Shown: piece by piece, positions 27,479 through 36,000 of the stretch
Layout: every line of letters begins with the position of its first letter
Numbering within the stretch: position 1 is the stretch's first letter
Origin: JBPOFM01 sp051252455
GTDB taxonomy: Bacteria > Bacteroidota > Bacteroidia > Flavobacteriales > Flavobacteriaceae
Direction of reading: 5' to 3'
Assembly (NCBI GenBank): GCA_051252455.1
Contig: JBPOFM010000007.1
Coordinates: forward strand, 1 to 64,000
Length of the DNA: 64,000 nucleotides
Notes under the pieces: model-generated
What the model was told of the DNA's origin: nothing
The model's input: only the letters and a program-made list of their open reading frames with translations
Databases searched by the model: none
Translations under genes and position numbers: made by a program

Positions 27479-27869
27479 AAAAGCACATTTCAACGCAGCC
27501 CATCGTCTCTATCGAAAAGATTGGACAGAGGAGAAGAATGATGCTTTTTTCGGCAAATGCAACAATCCCAATTTTCATGGACACAATTATGAATTGATTG
27601 TCAGTGTGACTGATGAAATCGATACTGAAACCGGTTATGTCATCGACATTAAAGATTTAAAAGACATCATAAAAGAAGAAATCGAGGATGCTTTCGACCA
27701 TAAAAATCTGAATCTTGAAGTTGAAGAATTCAAATCCTTAAATCCAACTGCCGAAAACATTGTCGTGGTCATCTATAATAAAATCAAAGCTAAATTGAAG
27801 CCTTCAAATCAACTCGAGGTCACACTTTACGAAACGCCTAGAAATTTTGTAACCTATTCAGGTCAATAA
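27459..27869 (+). CDS. queD: 6-carboxytetrahydropterin synthase / PTPS family (QueD-like)
   Basis: The 136-residue protein belongs to the 6-pyruvoyl-tetrahydropterin synthase superfamily. Zinc ligands H15 (FNAAHRL), H40 and H42 (NFHGHNY) and the catalytic cysteine C34 (GKCNNP) are present, as are the DHKNLN and PTAENI motifs. QueD makes the queuosine precursor; a pterin role in this phylum is also possible, and no other queuosine genes lie in the window. It overlaps idi by 20 bases and manA follows after 5 bases. Confidence 0.88.
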   Translation: MKVTVSRKAHFNAAHRLYRKDWTEEKNDAFFGKCNNPNFHGHNYELIVSVTDEIDTETGYVIDIKDLKDIIKEEIEDAFDHKNLNLEVEEFKSLNPTAENIVVVIYNKIKAKLKPSNQLEVTLYETPRNFVTYSGQ

Positions 27870-27874
27870 TTAGT

Positions 27875-28849
27875 ATGAAAAGCACCTTATATCCATTGAA
27901 GTTCCAGCCCATTCTTAAAGATAAAATATGGGGCGGAAAAAAGTTAAAATCACTTTTAAATAAAGATTCCAATTTGCCAAATATTGGTGAAAGCTGGGAA
28001 ATAAGTGATGTGGAAGGCGATACTTCAATCGTCATCAATGGTGCTTTGGAAGGGCAGTCCCTGAAACATTTATTGAGTACTTATAAGGAAGATTTAATAG
28101 GACTTAAAAACTATCGAATTTTTGAAAATAAATTTCCTCTGCTTATAAAATTCATTGACGCAAAGGAAGATTTGTCCATTCAATTACATCCAAACGATGA
28201 GTTGGCAGCAAAACGTCATAATTCTTTCGGTAAAACCGAAATGTGGTATGTTATGCAAGCGGATGAAAATTCTAATTTAATTGTTGGTTTCAATCAAAAA
28301 GTCACACCAGAATTATATTTAGAACATCTTGAAAAGAAAACGTTAACCAAAATCCTGAATTTTGACAAGGTAAAAACTGGAGACACCTATTTCATCGAAG
28401 TTGGCAGAGTTCACGCTATTGGAGCAGGAGTGATGCTAGCGGAAATTCAGCAAACCAGTGATATCACCTACCGAGTTTATGATTGGGATCGAAAAGATGA
28501 CCAAGGTAACGAACGTGAATTGCATAATGATTTAGCATTGGATGCCATTGGTTTTGATATGCCAGATGATTTTCATGTAGACTATCAGAAGGAAAAGAAC
28601 AATTCCAATAAGATGGTAAGTTGCCCTTATTTTACGACTAATTTTTTACCAATTACTTCTCAGGTCACCATAACAAATTCACACGATTCTTTTGTGATTT
28701 ATATGTGTGTAAAAGGGAACGTGACCATTGAGGCAAATGGTATTAAAACACAAGTTTCATTTGGGGAAACGGTGTTGATTCCTGCCGCAATAAAAGACAT
28801 TAGTATCTACCCCGAAATAAATTCGGAACTTTTAGAAGTATATATTTAG
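27875..28849 (+). CDS. manA: Mannose-6-phosphate isomerase, class I
   Basis: This zinc enzyme interconverts mannose-6-phosphate and fructose-6-phosphate. The 324-residue protein is the short class I form seen in Firmicutes and Bacteroidota. The start motif KFQPILKDKIWGGKKL, the zinc ligands in SIQLHPND and GKTEMWYV, and GRVHAIGAGVMLAEIQQTSD are intact. It is the last gene of the idi-queD-manA unit and is followed directly by a hairpin terminator. Confidence 0.94.
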   Translation: MKSTLYPLKFQPILKDKIWGGKKLKSLLNKDSNLPNIGESWEISDVEGDTSIVINGALEGQSLKHLLSTYKEDLIGLKNYRIFENKFPLLIKFIDAKEDLSIQLHPNDELAAKRHNSFGKTEMWYVMQADENSNLIVGFNQKVTPELYLEHLEKKTLTKILNFDKVKTGDTYFIEVGRVHAIGAGVMLAEIQQTSDITYRVYDWDRKDDQGNERELHNDLALDAIGFDMPDDFHVDYQKEKNNSNKMVSCPYFTTNFLPITSQVTITNSHDSFVIYMCVKGNVTIEANGIKTQVSFGETVLIPAAIKDISIYPEINSELLEVYI

Positions 28850-28850
28850 T

Positions 28851-28884
28851 AAATTCCCGAGTTCGGTTGAGATCTCGGGAATTT
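28851..28884. terminator. Bidirectional terminator after manA
   Basis: AAATTCCCGAG pairs with CTCGGGAATTT around a 12-base loop. It lies between the convergent stops of manA (28849) and the hypothetical gene ending at 28888. Confidence 0.85.
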
Positions 28885-28887
28885 TAT

Positions 28888-29268
28888 TTACGAAGCCAAT
28901 TCTTGCTGGGTCTGATTCGTTACATACGGAAAATCAAACCAAGCGCTTGAGATGGTTTCTTCCGTGTTGGATGATTTCTTGCTTTTGGTCACAATGACAC
29001 TAACCATCAATTTGCCAGGATATTTTTGAATCAGTTGGGCCTGTATGGTCAGTTGGTCATTCAAAAATGCATTCTTGTGCATTTTAAACTTATAATCAGT
29101 CACCTGTGGAGAATCGTGTAAATAAAATTCTTTAATAGGATAGGTAGCAACGGTTTTTATTCGGTCGAATAAGATGTTGGGAAGTAAAAATCCGTTGAGG
29201 TTACTTGTAGCTTTTGTTACTACAAATTGGATGTTGGTGTGGATTGGGTTGTTGAAATTTGGTGTCAT
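28888..29268 (-). CDS. Hypothetical protein, possibly hotdog-fold
   Basis: The 126-residue protein has no recognised motif. It has no signal peptide or membrane segment. The segment FKMHKNAFLNDQLTIQAQLIQKY followed by a VSVIVTKS strand resembles hotdog-fold thioesterase-like proteins, but no catalytic residue can be named, so this is only a suggestion. A 39-codon ORF ends 12 bases upstream on the same strand. Confidence 0.6.
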   Translation of the reverse strand: MTPNFNNPIHTNIQFVVTKATSNLNGFLLPNILFDRIKTVATYPIKEFYLHDSPQVTDYKFKMHKNAFLNDQLTIQAQLIQKYPGKLMVSVIVTKSKKSSNTEETISSAWFDFPYVTNQTQQELAS

Positions 29269-29279
29269 GTCTTTTTAAT

Positions 29280-29399
29280 TTATGGGTACAACAATAATGG
29301 GAATGGGTCGGTGGTTCTAGAATGATTCATCGATTTGATGGAACAGATAGTTTTAATCATCTTCTGGTTTTGAATGGCATTGTTTTGTTTCATTTGCAT
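29280..29399 (-). CDS. Small ORF of 39 codons upstream of the hotdog-like gene
   Basis: It reads MQMKQNNAIQNQKMIKT and continues to ...PFPLLLYP. It is Gln/Asn/Lys-rich with no recognised family. Its stop lies 11 bases before the start of the 126-residue gene on the same strand, so it could be a leader ORF. Only position and an open frame support it. Confidence 0.25.
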   Translation of the reverse strand: MQMKQNNAIQNQKMIKTICSIKSMNHSRTTDPFPLLLYP

Positions 29400-29435
29400 A
29401 ATAAAGGTTTAAAGGTTAATACGAATTAAAAATAA

Positions 29436-29464
29436 AAAAGGTGCTTTTTATAAAAGCACCTTTT
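29436..29464. terminator. Bidirectional terminator with A/T flanks
   Basis: AAAAGGTGCTTTT pairs perfectly with AAAAGCACCTTTT around a three-base loop. The A-rich left flank gives a T-tract on the minus strand, so it fits termination of the small minus-strand ORF at 29495-29608. Confidence 0.8.
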
Positions 29465-29494
29465 AAGTTATGGTTTGTAAATGATATTGTTAAC

Positions 29495-29608
29495 TTATGT
29501 TTTGAAAGATGCTTGGATATACCCATGACGTTTAATAGAAATATTCTGGGAACACTGTTGTGCCCAGATATTAAACTGTTTGATATTTTGCATCTGTATC
29601 GATTTCAT
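29495..29608 (-). CDS. Small ORF of 37 codons with its own terminator
   Basis: It starts MKSIQMQNIKQFNIWAQQ and ends in GYIQASFKT, with a single cysteine. No family is recognised. The terminator 30 bases after its stop argues that this strand is transcribed here. Coding status is uncertain. Confidence 0.3.
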   Translation of the reverse strand: MKSIQMQNIKQFNIWAQQCSQNISIKRHGYIQASFKT

Positions 29609-29684
29609 CCTATAAATCTATAAAAAAAAATTGAATGTTTGACAAAATTAGATTTTTTATAACATTTAATCCCGTCATTTCCCG

Positions 29685-29692
29685 TAATTTTG
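29685..29692 (+). promoter_or_regulatory. -7 element (TAATTTTG) of the 89-residue gene
   Basis: Exact match to TAnnTTTG, 25 bases before the ATG at 29718. A clear -33 TTG at 19 bases was not found. Confidence 0.55.
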
Positions 29693-29717
29693 CCCAAAAT
29701 AAATTAGAAATTATATT

Positions 29718-29987
29718 ATGGGAAATGTTAGAGACCTAAAAAAAGACATCAATTATGTTTTAGGTGATATTATAGAAGCTGTGTACGTTTGGGAATACAA
29801 TCATACAGACAAAGACACAAAGCAAAGTGAAGCGATCATTGACGAGGCAATTGCAACATTTGATGAACTAATCACGAAAGTGAATGACAAAAAAGTCGAA
29901 AATAAAAAAGCGCATTTTAAGGCTATCAATACTGAATTGGAGACTAAAGGTCGTGCACTTATCGAAAAAATAAACAAATTAGGATAA
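29718..29987 (+). CDS. Conserved small helical protein of unknown function
   Basis: The 89-residue protein is charged (Lys/Glu-rich) and predicted mostly helical, starting MGNVRDLKKDINYVLGD and ending in a Lys-rich helix. Similar short proteins are common in flavobacteria, often described as histone H1-like or hypothetical; no function is established. It has its own promoter element and lies directly upstream of tRNA-Thr, whose promoter starts 18 bases after the stop. Confidence 0.8.
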   Translation: MGNVRDLKKDINYVLGDIIEAVYVWEYNHTDKDTKQSEAIIDEAIATFDELITKVNDKKVENKKAHFKAINTELETKGRALIEKINKLG

Positions 29988-30004
29988 ATTTTTTCTGAAA
30001 AGAG

Positions 30005-30034
30005 TTGCAAATATGATTTTCGCAATTATATTTG
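30005..30034 (+). promoter_or_regulatory. Promoter of tRNA-Thr
   Basis: TTG at 30005-30007 and TATATTTG at 30027-30034, separated by 19 bases, match the Bacteroidota sigma consensus (TTG-N19-TAnnTTTG) exactly. The tRNA begins 12 bases downstream of the -7 element. Confidence 0.85.
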
Positions 30035-30045
30035 CACTCTCAAAA

Positions 30046-30119
30046 GCCGATGTAGCTCAGCTGGCTAGAGCAGCTGATTTGTAATCAGCAGGTCGTGGGT
30101 TCGAGTCCCTCTATCGGCT
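30046..30119 (+). tRNA. trnT: tRNA-Thr (anticodon TGT)
   Basis: This is a 74-base cloverleaf. The acceptor arm GCCGATG pairs with TATCGGC (one G-T). The anticodon stem GCTGA/TCAGC frames the loop TTTGTAA with anticodon TGT. The T arm has GTTCGAGTC. CCA is not encoded. Confidence 0.97.
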
Positions 30120-30129
30120 CAAAAGAAAC

Positions 30130-30160
30130 AAAGTTCAGTCTGTAAGGCTGGACTTTTTTC
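30130..30160 (+). terminator. Terminator after tRNA-Thr
   Basis: AAAGTTCAGTC pairs with GGCTGGACTTT (two G-T pairs) and is followed by further Ts. It sits between the tRNA and the convergent pbp gene. Confidence 0.8.
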
Positions 30161-30195
30161 GTTTATGAAGATAAATAGCGGTAATCTTACTATGC

Positions 30196-32523
30196 TCACT
30201 CTTCGTCTTTATCCTTTTTCTTCAACCAATTAAAAATTCCTTTTTTCTCTTTCTTTTCAAATGTTTGGCTATCTTTTTTATTGCCGAGAAGGCGTTTAAA
30301 GAAACCATCGGTTTTAGTCAATTCACAATCTAAAGATTGCATTACTTCCTCTGATGCTACTTCAAATTTCGCTTGGGTGATGGATTTATAATCCGAATCA
30401 GCGTTTAACTTTTGTTGATAGTTAGCAAAAATTGGTAGCGCCGAATTCGCACCTTGTCCAATTCCAGTGGAACTAAAGCCTATTTGCTGATTGTCATTGC
30501 CGACCCAAGTGATGGTTACTAATTTTGGAGTGATTCCCACAAACCAACCATCTTTATTGTCTTGGGTCGTTCCGGTTTTTCCTGCGATATCGTTATTGAG
30601 TTGGTACGTAGAGCGCAGTCTGGTCGCTGTACCTTTATTGACAGTCGCTTTCATAAATTGTAGCATGGCTTGTCGCGTATCATCACTGAACGCTTTTTCT
30701 TCTGATGCTTCGGGATTCAAATCTTCAAAGGATGCAATCAACTTTCCATTTTTGTCTTCAATGCGAGTGATGAATATTGGAGTAGAGGGAACACTTTCAT
30801 TCACATAAGATGTGTAGGCTTTTGCTAGTTCCATCATGCTTAAATTCGCGGCACCTAAAGCAATCGATGGCACTTCCTCAATTTCGCTTTTGATTCCCAT
30901 TTTATGCGCTTGTGTGATGACATTTTCAATGCCTGTTTCATACAATACTTTTACTGCAATTGTATTCACAGAATTACTTAATGCTTTTTCAAGCGAATAA
31001 TTAAGATCTTCTTCATCTTCTGCAATTTCAGAGGAATTGGTGGGTGTCCAATTATTCACATCCGTATAAGTGATGGCTTTTAGAGGAAAAAATGAGCAAG
31101 GTGGCATTCCTTTGTCGATGGCAGCTGTATATACGATAGGCTTAAAAGTCGAACCGACCTGACGTTTACTTTGTGAAACATGATCATATTTGAAAAATCG
31201 ATAATCGATGCCGCCAACATACGCTCGAATTTCTCCATTTTGTGGATCTAATGATAGCATTCCAGCGTTCAGAAATTTTGAGTAATATTCCAGACTGTCA
31301 AGTGTTGACAATGCCTGAACTGTAACTTCCTCTTCATTCCAAGAAAATAGTTCGGTCTTATAGGTTTTATTCAATTCGTCATTGATTTCTTTATCCGATA
31401 GACCCTTCGCTTTTAAGGATCGATATTTCTTCAATCGCTTTTTAGCAGCGATAAAAGCAGGTTTGTTCTTTAGCCAGGGGGCATTTTTTCCATAGGCTTT
31501 TTCAAATTGTTCTTGAAGACTTTTCATATGTTCTCGCATGGCGTCTTCGGCATAACGTTGCATCTGATTGTCTAATGTTGTATAGATTTTAAGTCCATCA
31601 TGAAACAGATTATAGGACTCACCATTCTCTTTTTTAAATTTTTTCTGTTGAAGAATCGTGTCCAATTGTTTCTTTATTTCTGCCCTAAAGTATGGGGCCA
31701 AGCCTTGATTTGGAGCATAATATTGATAATCAAGAACAATGTCTTGCGACTTTTCCTTAACTGCATCGCTTTCTGGTAGAAACTTATAATTAACCATTTG
31801 CTGAAGCACAACATTCCGTCTGTCTTTAGAGCTTTCAGGATAGACTCTAGGATTATAACTCGTGTTGGCTTTGAGCGATCCAACCAGAATAGCGGCTTGA
31901 TTGAGGCTCAATTCATTCGTATGAACATTGAAAAATTTTTCGGAAGCACTTTCAATTCCGTAGGTGTTATCAGGGAACGGCACTGTATTTAGGTATAAAG
32001 TAAGAATCTCTTTCTTGGAGTACATTTTTTCAATTCGCTTTGCGACAATGCTCTCTTTTATTTTATTGACAACCATTCCCAAAGCGCCCGAACGTTCACG
32101 TCCAAATAGATTCTTCGCCAACTGTAAGGTAATTGTGCTTCCGCCACCAGAAGATTCTTTAGACATCAAAATGGTTTTAAAAAACACACGCAATAGACTG
32201 CGATTGTCAACACCATCGTGCTCATAAAAACGAACATCTTCAGTTGCGATTAACGCATCTAAAAGGTGCTGAGGAAAATCTTCAAAGGCAATGGATTGTC
32301 TGTCGTAGATATACAATTTCCCAATGAGGTCGTTGTTCTTATCTAGAATTTGGGTTGCTTGGCTTTGCCTGTAATCGGCAATGGAATCTTTGGAAGGGAT
32401 TTTTCCCCATAGACCAAAATAGATACTGGCGTAAAAACAAATAAATAGTAAGGAAAGGCTGCCTAAACCGATTCCAACTCGTTTGGCATATTTAAGAAGT
32501 CGTTTTTTGTTGAGTTTCATCAA
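30196..32523 (-). CDS. Class A penicillin-binding protein (PBP1A-like transglycosylase/transpeptidase)
   Basis: This bifunctional peptidoglycan synthase has 775 residues (the second Met may be the real start). One N-terminal transmembrane helix lies at about residues 17-38. The GT51 domain carries the catalytic ATEDVRFYEHDGVD (E95) and GGGSTITLQLAKNLF. The transpeptidase domain has the nucleophile motif S458-T-F-K461, S518-V-N520 and K649-T-G651. The C-terminus is Lys/Asp-rich. The nearby VanX-like dipeptidase and other envelope genes fit cell-wall metabolism. Confidence 0.95.
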   Translation of the reverse strand: MMKLNKKRLLKYAKRVGIGLGSLSLLFICFYASIYFGLWGKIPSKDSIADYRQSQATQILDKNNDLIGKLYIYDRQSIAFEDFPQHLLDALIATEDVRFYEHDGVDNRSLLRVFFKTILMSKESSGGGSTITLQLAKNLFGRERSGALGMVVNKIKESIVAKRIEKMYSKKEILTLYLNTVPFPDNTYGIESASEKFFNVHTNELSLNQAAILVGSLKANTSYNPRVYPESSKDRRNVVLQQMVNYKFLPESDAVKEKSQDIVLDYQYYAPNQGLAPYFRAEIKKQLDTILQQKKFKKENGESYNLFHDGLKIYTTLDNQMQRYAEDAMREHMKSLQEQFEKAYGKNAPWLKNKPAFIAAKKRLKKYRSLKAKGLSDKEINDELNKTYKTELFSWNEEEVTVQALSTLDSLEYYSKFLNAGMLSLDPQNGEIRAYVGGIDYRFFKYDHVSQSKRQVGSTFKPIVYTAAIDKGMPPCSFFPLKAITYTDVNNWTPTNSSEIAEDEEDLNYSLEKALSNSVNTIAVKVLYETGIENVITQAHKMGIKSEIEEVPSIALGAANLSMMELAKAYTSYVNESVPSTPIFITRIEDKNGKLIASFEDLNPEASEEKAFSDDTRQAMLQFMKATVNKGTATRLRSTYQLNNDIAGKTGTTQDNKDGWFVGITPKLVTITWVGNDNQQIGFSSTGIGQGANSALPIFANYQQKLNADSDYKSITQAKFEVASEEVMQSLDCELTKTDGFFKRLLGNKKDSQTFEKKEKKGIFNWLKKKDKDEE

Positions 32524-32621
32524 GTTTTATATACGTTTAAAATCTTTGAATGGTCTTTTATTCGACTTTAATTTTAACGTATTACAGCAAGCTTTATTCT
32601 GCTGTATTTGTCAAAAAACGA

Positions 32622-33314
32622 TTATTGTGATTTTCGTTCGTCTATTAAAGTCTGTAATTCCTTGCCGTATTTAGACGATTTTACTTTTGGAGTCAAAACA
32701 GTATTTACCGTATCAAGATATTTAATATGGGCATCATAAACTTCAGAGAGCATCAAATAAGGAGCGATGTCGTTGTCTTTATTATTGATGGCAAAGTTGA
32801 TGGTGTATAAATACTTTCTCTTGATGAGTTTGTCGTATTTATCGAGTGTCATGTTCACTTTGCTGGTGTCGTTTTCTTTTTGAGCATCGAAATTTTCTTT
32901 CATCAAATCGAGATTTTGGCCTTGAAAACGCGACATCATCTTTTTATACTCTTCCCATTTTTCCTGTTGTTTGGAACCTTTGATGACCATGTCCAATTCA
33001 AATTTTTTGATATTTGAATTGATTTCGGTAATACCTTCGGCAGCGAAAAAGGACACTAGATGATCTTCATTATCATTTTGATGCAACTTGAGATACAGCA
33101 TTTCTGGTGATTCCAATTCTGAATGAAACTCGAATTCCGGATTGCCATTGATAACGAGTGAATCAATTGTAACTATAGAAGAATCTTTGAACTTTTGAAG
33201 ATAGACAGTACCTTTCTTTAAGCCTTCGATATTCACTTTTAATGTGAAGTTGGAAGTGTCTTTAGCGCATGAGAAGATGAAAGCTACTAAAACTAAATAT
33301 AATACCTTTTTCAT
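32622..33314 (-). CDS. DUF4369 domain lipoprotein
   Basis: The 230-residue protein has a lipoprotein signal with lipobox FIFSC (C16). The DUF4369 beta-domain begins at NFTLKVNIEGLKKGTVYLQKF. This domain normally precedes a thioredoxin/TlpA domain in Bacteroidota, but here no CxxC follows; the C-terminal half is helical. It is probably a periplasmic or outer-membrane binding protein of unknown role. pbp follows 98 bases later on the same strand. Confidence 0.85.
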   Translation of the reverse strand: MKKVLYLVLVAFIFSCAKDTSNFTLKVNIEGLKKGTVYLQKFKDSSIVTIDSLVINGNPEFEFHSELESPEMLYLKLHQNDNEDHLVSFFAAEGITEINSNIKKFELDMVIKGSKQQEKWEEYKKMMSRFQGQNLDLMKENFDAQKENDTSKVNMTLDKYDKLIKRKYLYTINFAINNKDNDIAPYLMLSEVYDAHIKYLDTVNTVLTPKVKSSKYGKELQTLIDERKSQ

Positions 33315-33367
33315 TGAATTAATTTGGATTTTTGGAGCGCAAATATCCTATAATTATTCAATAAAAA

Positions 33368-34678
33368 CTAACCTCCAGCTGCTAATCTCATTAAAATTGT
33401 ACACCCAATTGCAGCGATAGTTCCAATGGCATATCCAAACACAGCGAGAAGTACACCAACAGTTGCCAAGGAAGGATGAAATGCTGATGCCACAATAGGC
33501 GCGGAAGCTGCTCCACCTACATTTGCCTGACTACCAACTGCCAAGAAGAAGTATGGCGCTCTAATTAGTTTTGCAATGATTATTAATAAAATAGCATGAA
33601 TACTCATCCAAATAATACCTACAACTATAAGACCTGGATTATCAAAAATAGCCTTCAGGTCAATTTTCATTCCGATGGAAGCGACCAGGATATAGATAAA
33701 AACGCTTCCAAATTTACTAGCACCAGCACCCTCGTAATTTTTAGCCTTTGTAAATGACAGTAAAATAGCCACAATGGTTGCAATGCTAATCATCCAAAAG
33801 AATTGAGAATCCAAAAATGTAAAGGTGTTTCTTAAGGTTTGAGATTCAATATTTTTTACAACACTTTCAAAGTAAGGTGCTAAATAATTGGCGCCAATAT
33901 GTGCAAAACTGACCGTTCCAAAAGCAATTGCGACCATAATCATGATGTCTGTTAGAGAGGGATTCCTCTTTACGCTTTTAGCAAAGGAAGTTACACGTTC
34001 TTTCAACGCTTCAATGGCGGAATTATCGGCTCTCAACCACTTGTCTATTGCTGCTGATCTACCAATTCCGATCAATAAAATTGCCATCCAAATATTTGCC
34101 ACCACAATATCAACAAACACCATTTTACCGTATTCTGACTGATTATATCCATAGATTTCTAACATAGCAGTTTGATTGGCGCCACCACCTATCCAACTTC
34201 CGGCAAGCGTTGAAAGACCTTTCCAAACAGTGTCAGGACCTGCGCCACCGACTGTTTCAGGTGAAAAAATAGACACTAGCAAAATTGCAATGGGTCCACC
34301 AATAACGATACCTAGCGTACCTGTTAAAAACATAACCAATGCTTTCCATCCTAAATTAAAGACGGCTTTTAGATCAATACTCAGCGTCATTAAAACCAAT
34401 GCAGCAGGCAGCAAATAGCGACTGGACATATAATAAAGACTTGTGCTATGTTCTACAACTTCGCCGGAATCGTTAGTTGTTTGCCATTCGGGAGCAATCA
34501 ACCCTGCAGTTGTGAGAACAGCTGGCAACATGTAGGCCATGAATAAACCCGGTACGATTTTATAGAATTTAGGCCAAAATCCAGTCTTGATGGATTCAGT
34601 ATAAAATATAAATCCCAATGTGAGCATCAGGAGTCCAAATACAATAGTGTCGTCAGTAAAAATTGGTTCGGCTTGCAT
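33368..34678 (-). CDS. DUF819 family integral membrane protein
   Basis: The polytopic inner-membrane protein has 436 residues from the ATG at 34678 (MQAEPIFTDDTIVFG). The upstream extension to 34738 would overlap the end of the ribbon-helix-helix gene and is not convincing. About ten to twelve transmembrane helices alternate with a charged loop near residues 215-240. Conserved Gly-rich stretches include GSWIGGGANQTAM and GSQANVGGAASAPIVA, a mirrored pair typical of inverted-repeat transporters. The substrate is unknown. Confidence 0.88.
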   Translation of the reverse strand: MQAEPIFTDDTIVFGLLMLTLGFIFYTESIKTGFWPKFYKIVPGLFMAYMLPAVLTTAGLIAPEWQTTNDSGEVVEHSTSLYYMSSRYLLPAALVLMTLSIDLKAVFNLGWKALVMFLTGTLGIVIGGPIAILLVSIFSPETVGGAGPDTVWKGLSTLAGSWIGGGANQTAMLEIYGYNQSEYGKMVFVDIVVANIWMAILLIGIGRSAAIDKWLRADNSAIEALKERVTSFAKSVKRNPSLTDIMIMVAIAFGTVSFAHIGANYLAPYFESVVKNIESQTLRNTFTFLDSQFFWMISIATIVAILLSFTKAKNYEGAGASKFGSVFIYILVASIGMKIDLKAIFDNPGLIVVGIIWMSIHAILLIIIAKLIRAPYFFLAVGSQANVGGAASAPIVASAFHPSLATVGVLLAVFGYAIGTIAAIGCTILMRLAAGG

Positions 34679-34734
34679 AAAGAATGGTTTGAACTTGCAA
34701 AATACTACAATTTGGGGTTTAAAAAAAGCGACAA

Positions 34735-34920
34735 TCAAGTGTCGCTTTGGTTTTTATCATTTGTCTTTTTCTTGGGTGCTCTGTTAGAATCTTTTAAAGC
34801 CTGCATCAGAATCGACTCAATCTGGCCATTGGTGCTTCTGAACTCGTCAGAGGCCCATTTTTCGATGGCTTTGAGCATCTCTTCATTGATACGTAATGCA
34901 AAGGCTTTTTTCTTGGACAT
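34735..34920 (-). CDS. Arc-type ribbon-helix-helix protein
   Basis: The 61-residue protein has a ribbon strand KKKAFALRINEEM, then helix A (LKAIEKWASDEF), the turn RSTNGQ and helix B (IESILMQALKD). This is the pattern of Arc/MetJ-type DNA-binding dimers. The C-terminal tail is Lys/Asn-rich. It lies one base after the hydrolase stop on the same strand, suggesting co-transcription. The operator is unknown. Confidence 0.85.
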   Translation of the reverse strand: MSKKKAFALRINEEMLKAIEKWASDEFRSTNGQIESILMQALKDSNRAPKKKTNDKNQSDT

Positions 34921-34921
34921 T

Positions 34922-35863
34922 CTATTTTTTTATAAATGTTTCAATGCCTTTCAACAAGGCCATAGATAATGGATAATCTGGTGATGAATAGGACGGAATA
35001 TTGTCTGCATCCGTTTCTATGATTTTCAGAACGTGGTTCATTTTCTCAATGATCAATACTTCCGAGTTAGCATTAGCTTCATGTAAATTATTGGCATCCT
35101 CAACAAAGACTTGAAGATCTTTATCTCCATTGATGATTAAGATGGGCATTTTAAGTTTTTTAATTTCTACCGTTGGATTATAAGCCATCCATGAAGTGAA
35201 AAAGGTTTGATTCGCTGGATTGAACATTCCTGCTAAATTCGGATCCATATTTTTTATGTTACCAGTTTCTTTTAATTGTTTAAAATGATTGTCTGCGATA
35301 TTGGCAATGGAATCTCCATTCTGTTTTCTAATTTGAGAAATAATAAGTTCATCAAATGGTTTGCTCGGTCCAGCTAACGAGATGTATTTGTCGATCTTCG
35401 TTTTTTCACTCACCAACATTGCAACCAAAGACCCTTGACTATGACCAATCAACGAAATGGAGGAAAAACGGGGATCTTTATGAAATTTGTCAACCGCCAA
35501 AACTGCATCATCCACAAAGCGTTCAAAATAAAGGTCGCTCATCAAAAACTTAATGTTTTCCATAGTGGCAGTACGTTTATCATATCTATAGAAAGCGATT
35601 CCTCTTTGCGTTAAACTATCTGATAATTGATGGATGTAATTTGCCTGTGAAGGCATTCCGGCTTGATTTCCATTTCTATCCACATTTCCAGAGCCATGAA
35701 TAAAAATGACCAATGGCTGCGTTTTCAATGAGGAATCAAATGTTAAAGTTCCGGGAAGTTGAATACTGTCATTCATAATTAGAACTTCTTCAGTTAAAAT
35801 TGATGTCTGTGAAAACAGCAATGACACATTAAAAAGGACGAGATAGTAGAGCGCTTTTTTCAT
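34922..35863 (-). CDS. Secreted alpha/beta hydrolase
   Basis: From ATG 35863 (MKKALYYLVLFNVSLLFSQ) the protein has 313 residues with a signal peptide; the longer frame to 35941 adds 26 non-conserved residues. FIHGSGNVDRNGNQ forms the oxyanion-hole region, GHSQGS holds the nucleophile serine, ILIINGDKDLQV the acid, and KMNHVLK the histidine. It is a serine hydrolase of unknown substrate, paralogous to the gene at 37113-38036. Confidence 0.88.
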   Translation of the reverse strand: MKKALYYLVLFNVSLLFSQTSILTEEVLIMNDSIQLPGTLTFDSSLKTQPLVIFIHGSGNVDRNGNQAGMPSQANYIHQLSDSLTQRGIAFYRYDKRTATMENIKFLMSDLYFERFVDDAVLAVDKFHKDPRFSSISLIGHSQGSLVAMLVSEKTKIDKYISLAGPSKPFDELIISQIRKQNGDSIANIADNHFKQLKETGNIKNMDPNLAGMFNPANQTFFTSWMAYNPTVEIKKLKMPILIINGDKDLQVFVEDANNLHEANANSEVLIIEKMNHVLKIIETDADNIPSYSSPDYPLSMALLKGIETFIKK

Positions 35864-35865
35864 AA

Positions 35866-35967
35866 TTAATTTGTTTTGTTTTCGATGAATATAGGTAAAA
35901 TAAGATTTAATCCAATAATGGAAGGAATAAACCAAGAACATAGTTTGTTGATCTCATCTTTTTCCAA
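35866..35967 (-). CDS. Possible small membrane peptide (TTG start)
   Basis: The frame after the SPFH stop stays open to 35866 and encodes a hydrophobic segment (CSWFIPSIIGLNLILPIFI). No ATG is available; the best start is TTG at 35967 (33 residues). Its stop is two bases before the hydrolase ATG. It could be a real small protein or chance. Confidence 0.22.
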   Translation of the reverse strand: MEKDEINKLCSWFIPSIIGLNLILPIFIENKTN

Positions 35968-36000
35968 AGTTGGATTCGTAACGTTATATTTTTTTATGTA

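Larger units (their letters stand above)
29269..29717. other. Intergenic region with two small minus-strand ORFs and a terminator
   Basis: These 449 bases hold two minus-strand short ORFs (29280-29399 and 29495-29608), a strong hairpin between them (29436-29464) and the plus-strand -7 element TAATTTTG (29685-29692). A plus-strand frame at 29441-29623 overlaps the terminator and shows no protein-like features. Confidence 0.6.

Noticed and set aside
29441..29623. 60-codon plus-strand frame
   Set aside because: It begins inside a perfect bidirectional terminator and has no family features; the opposite strand is the better coding candidate.
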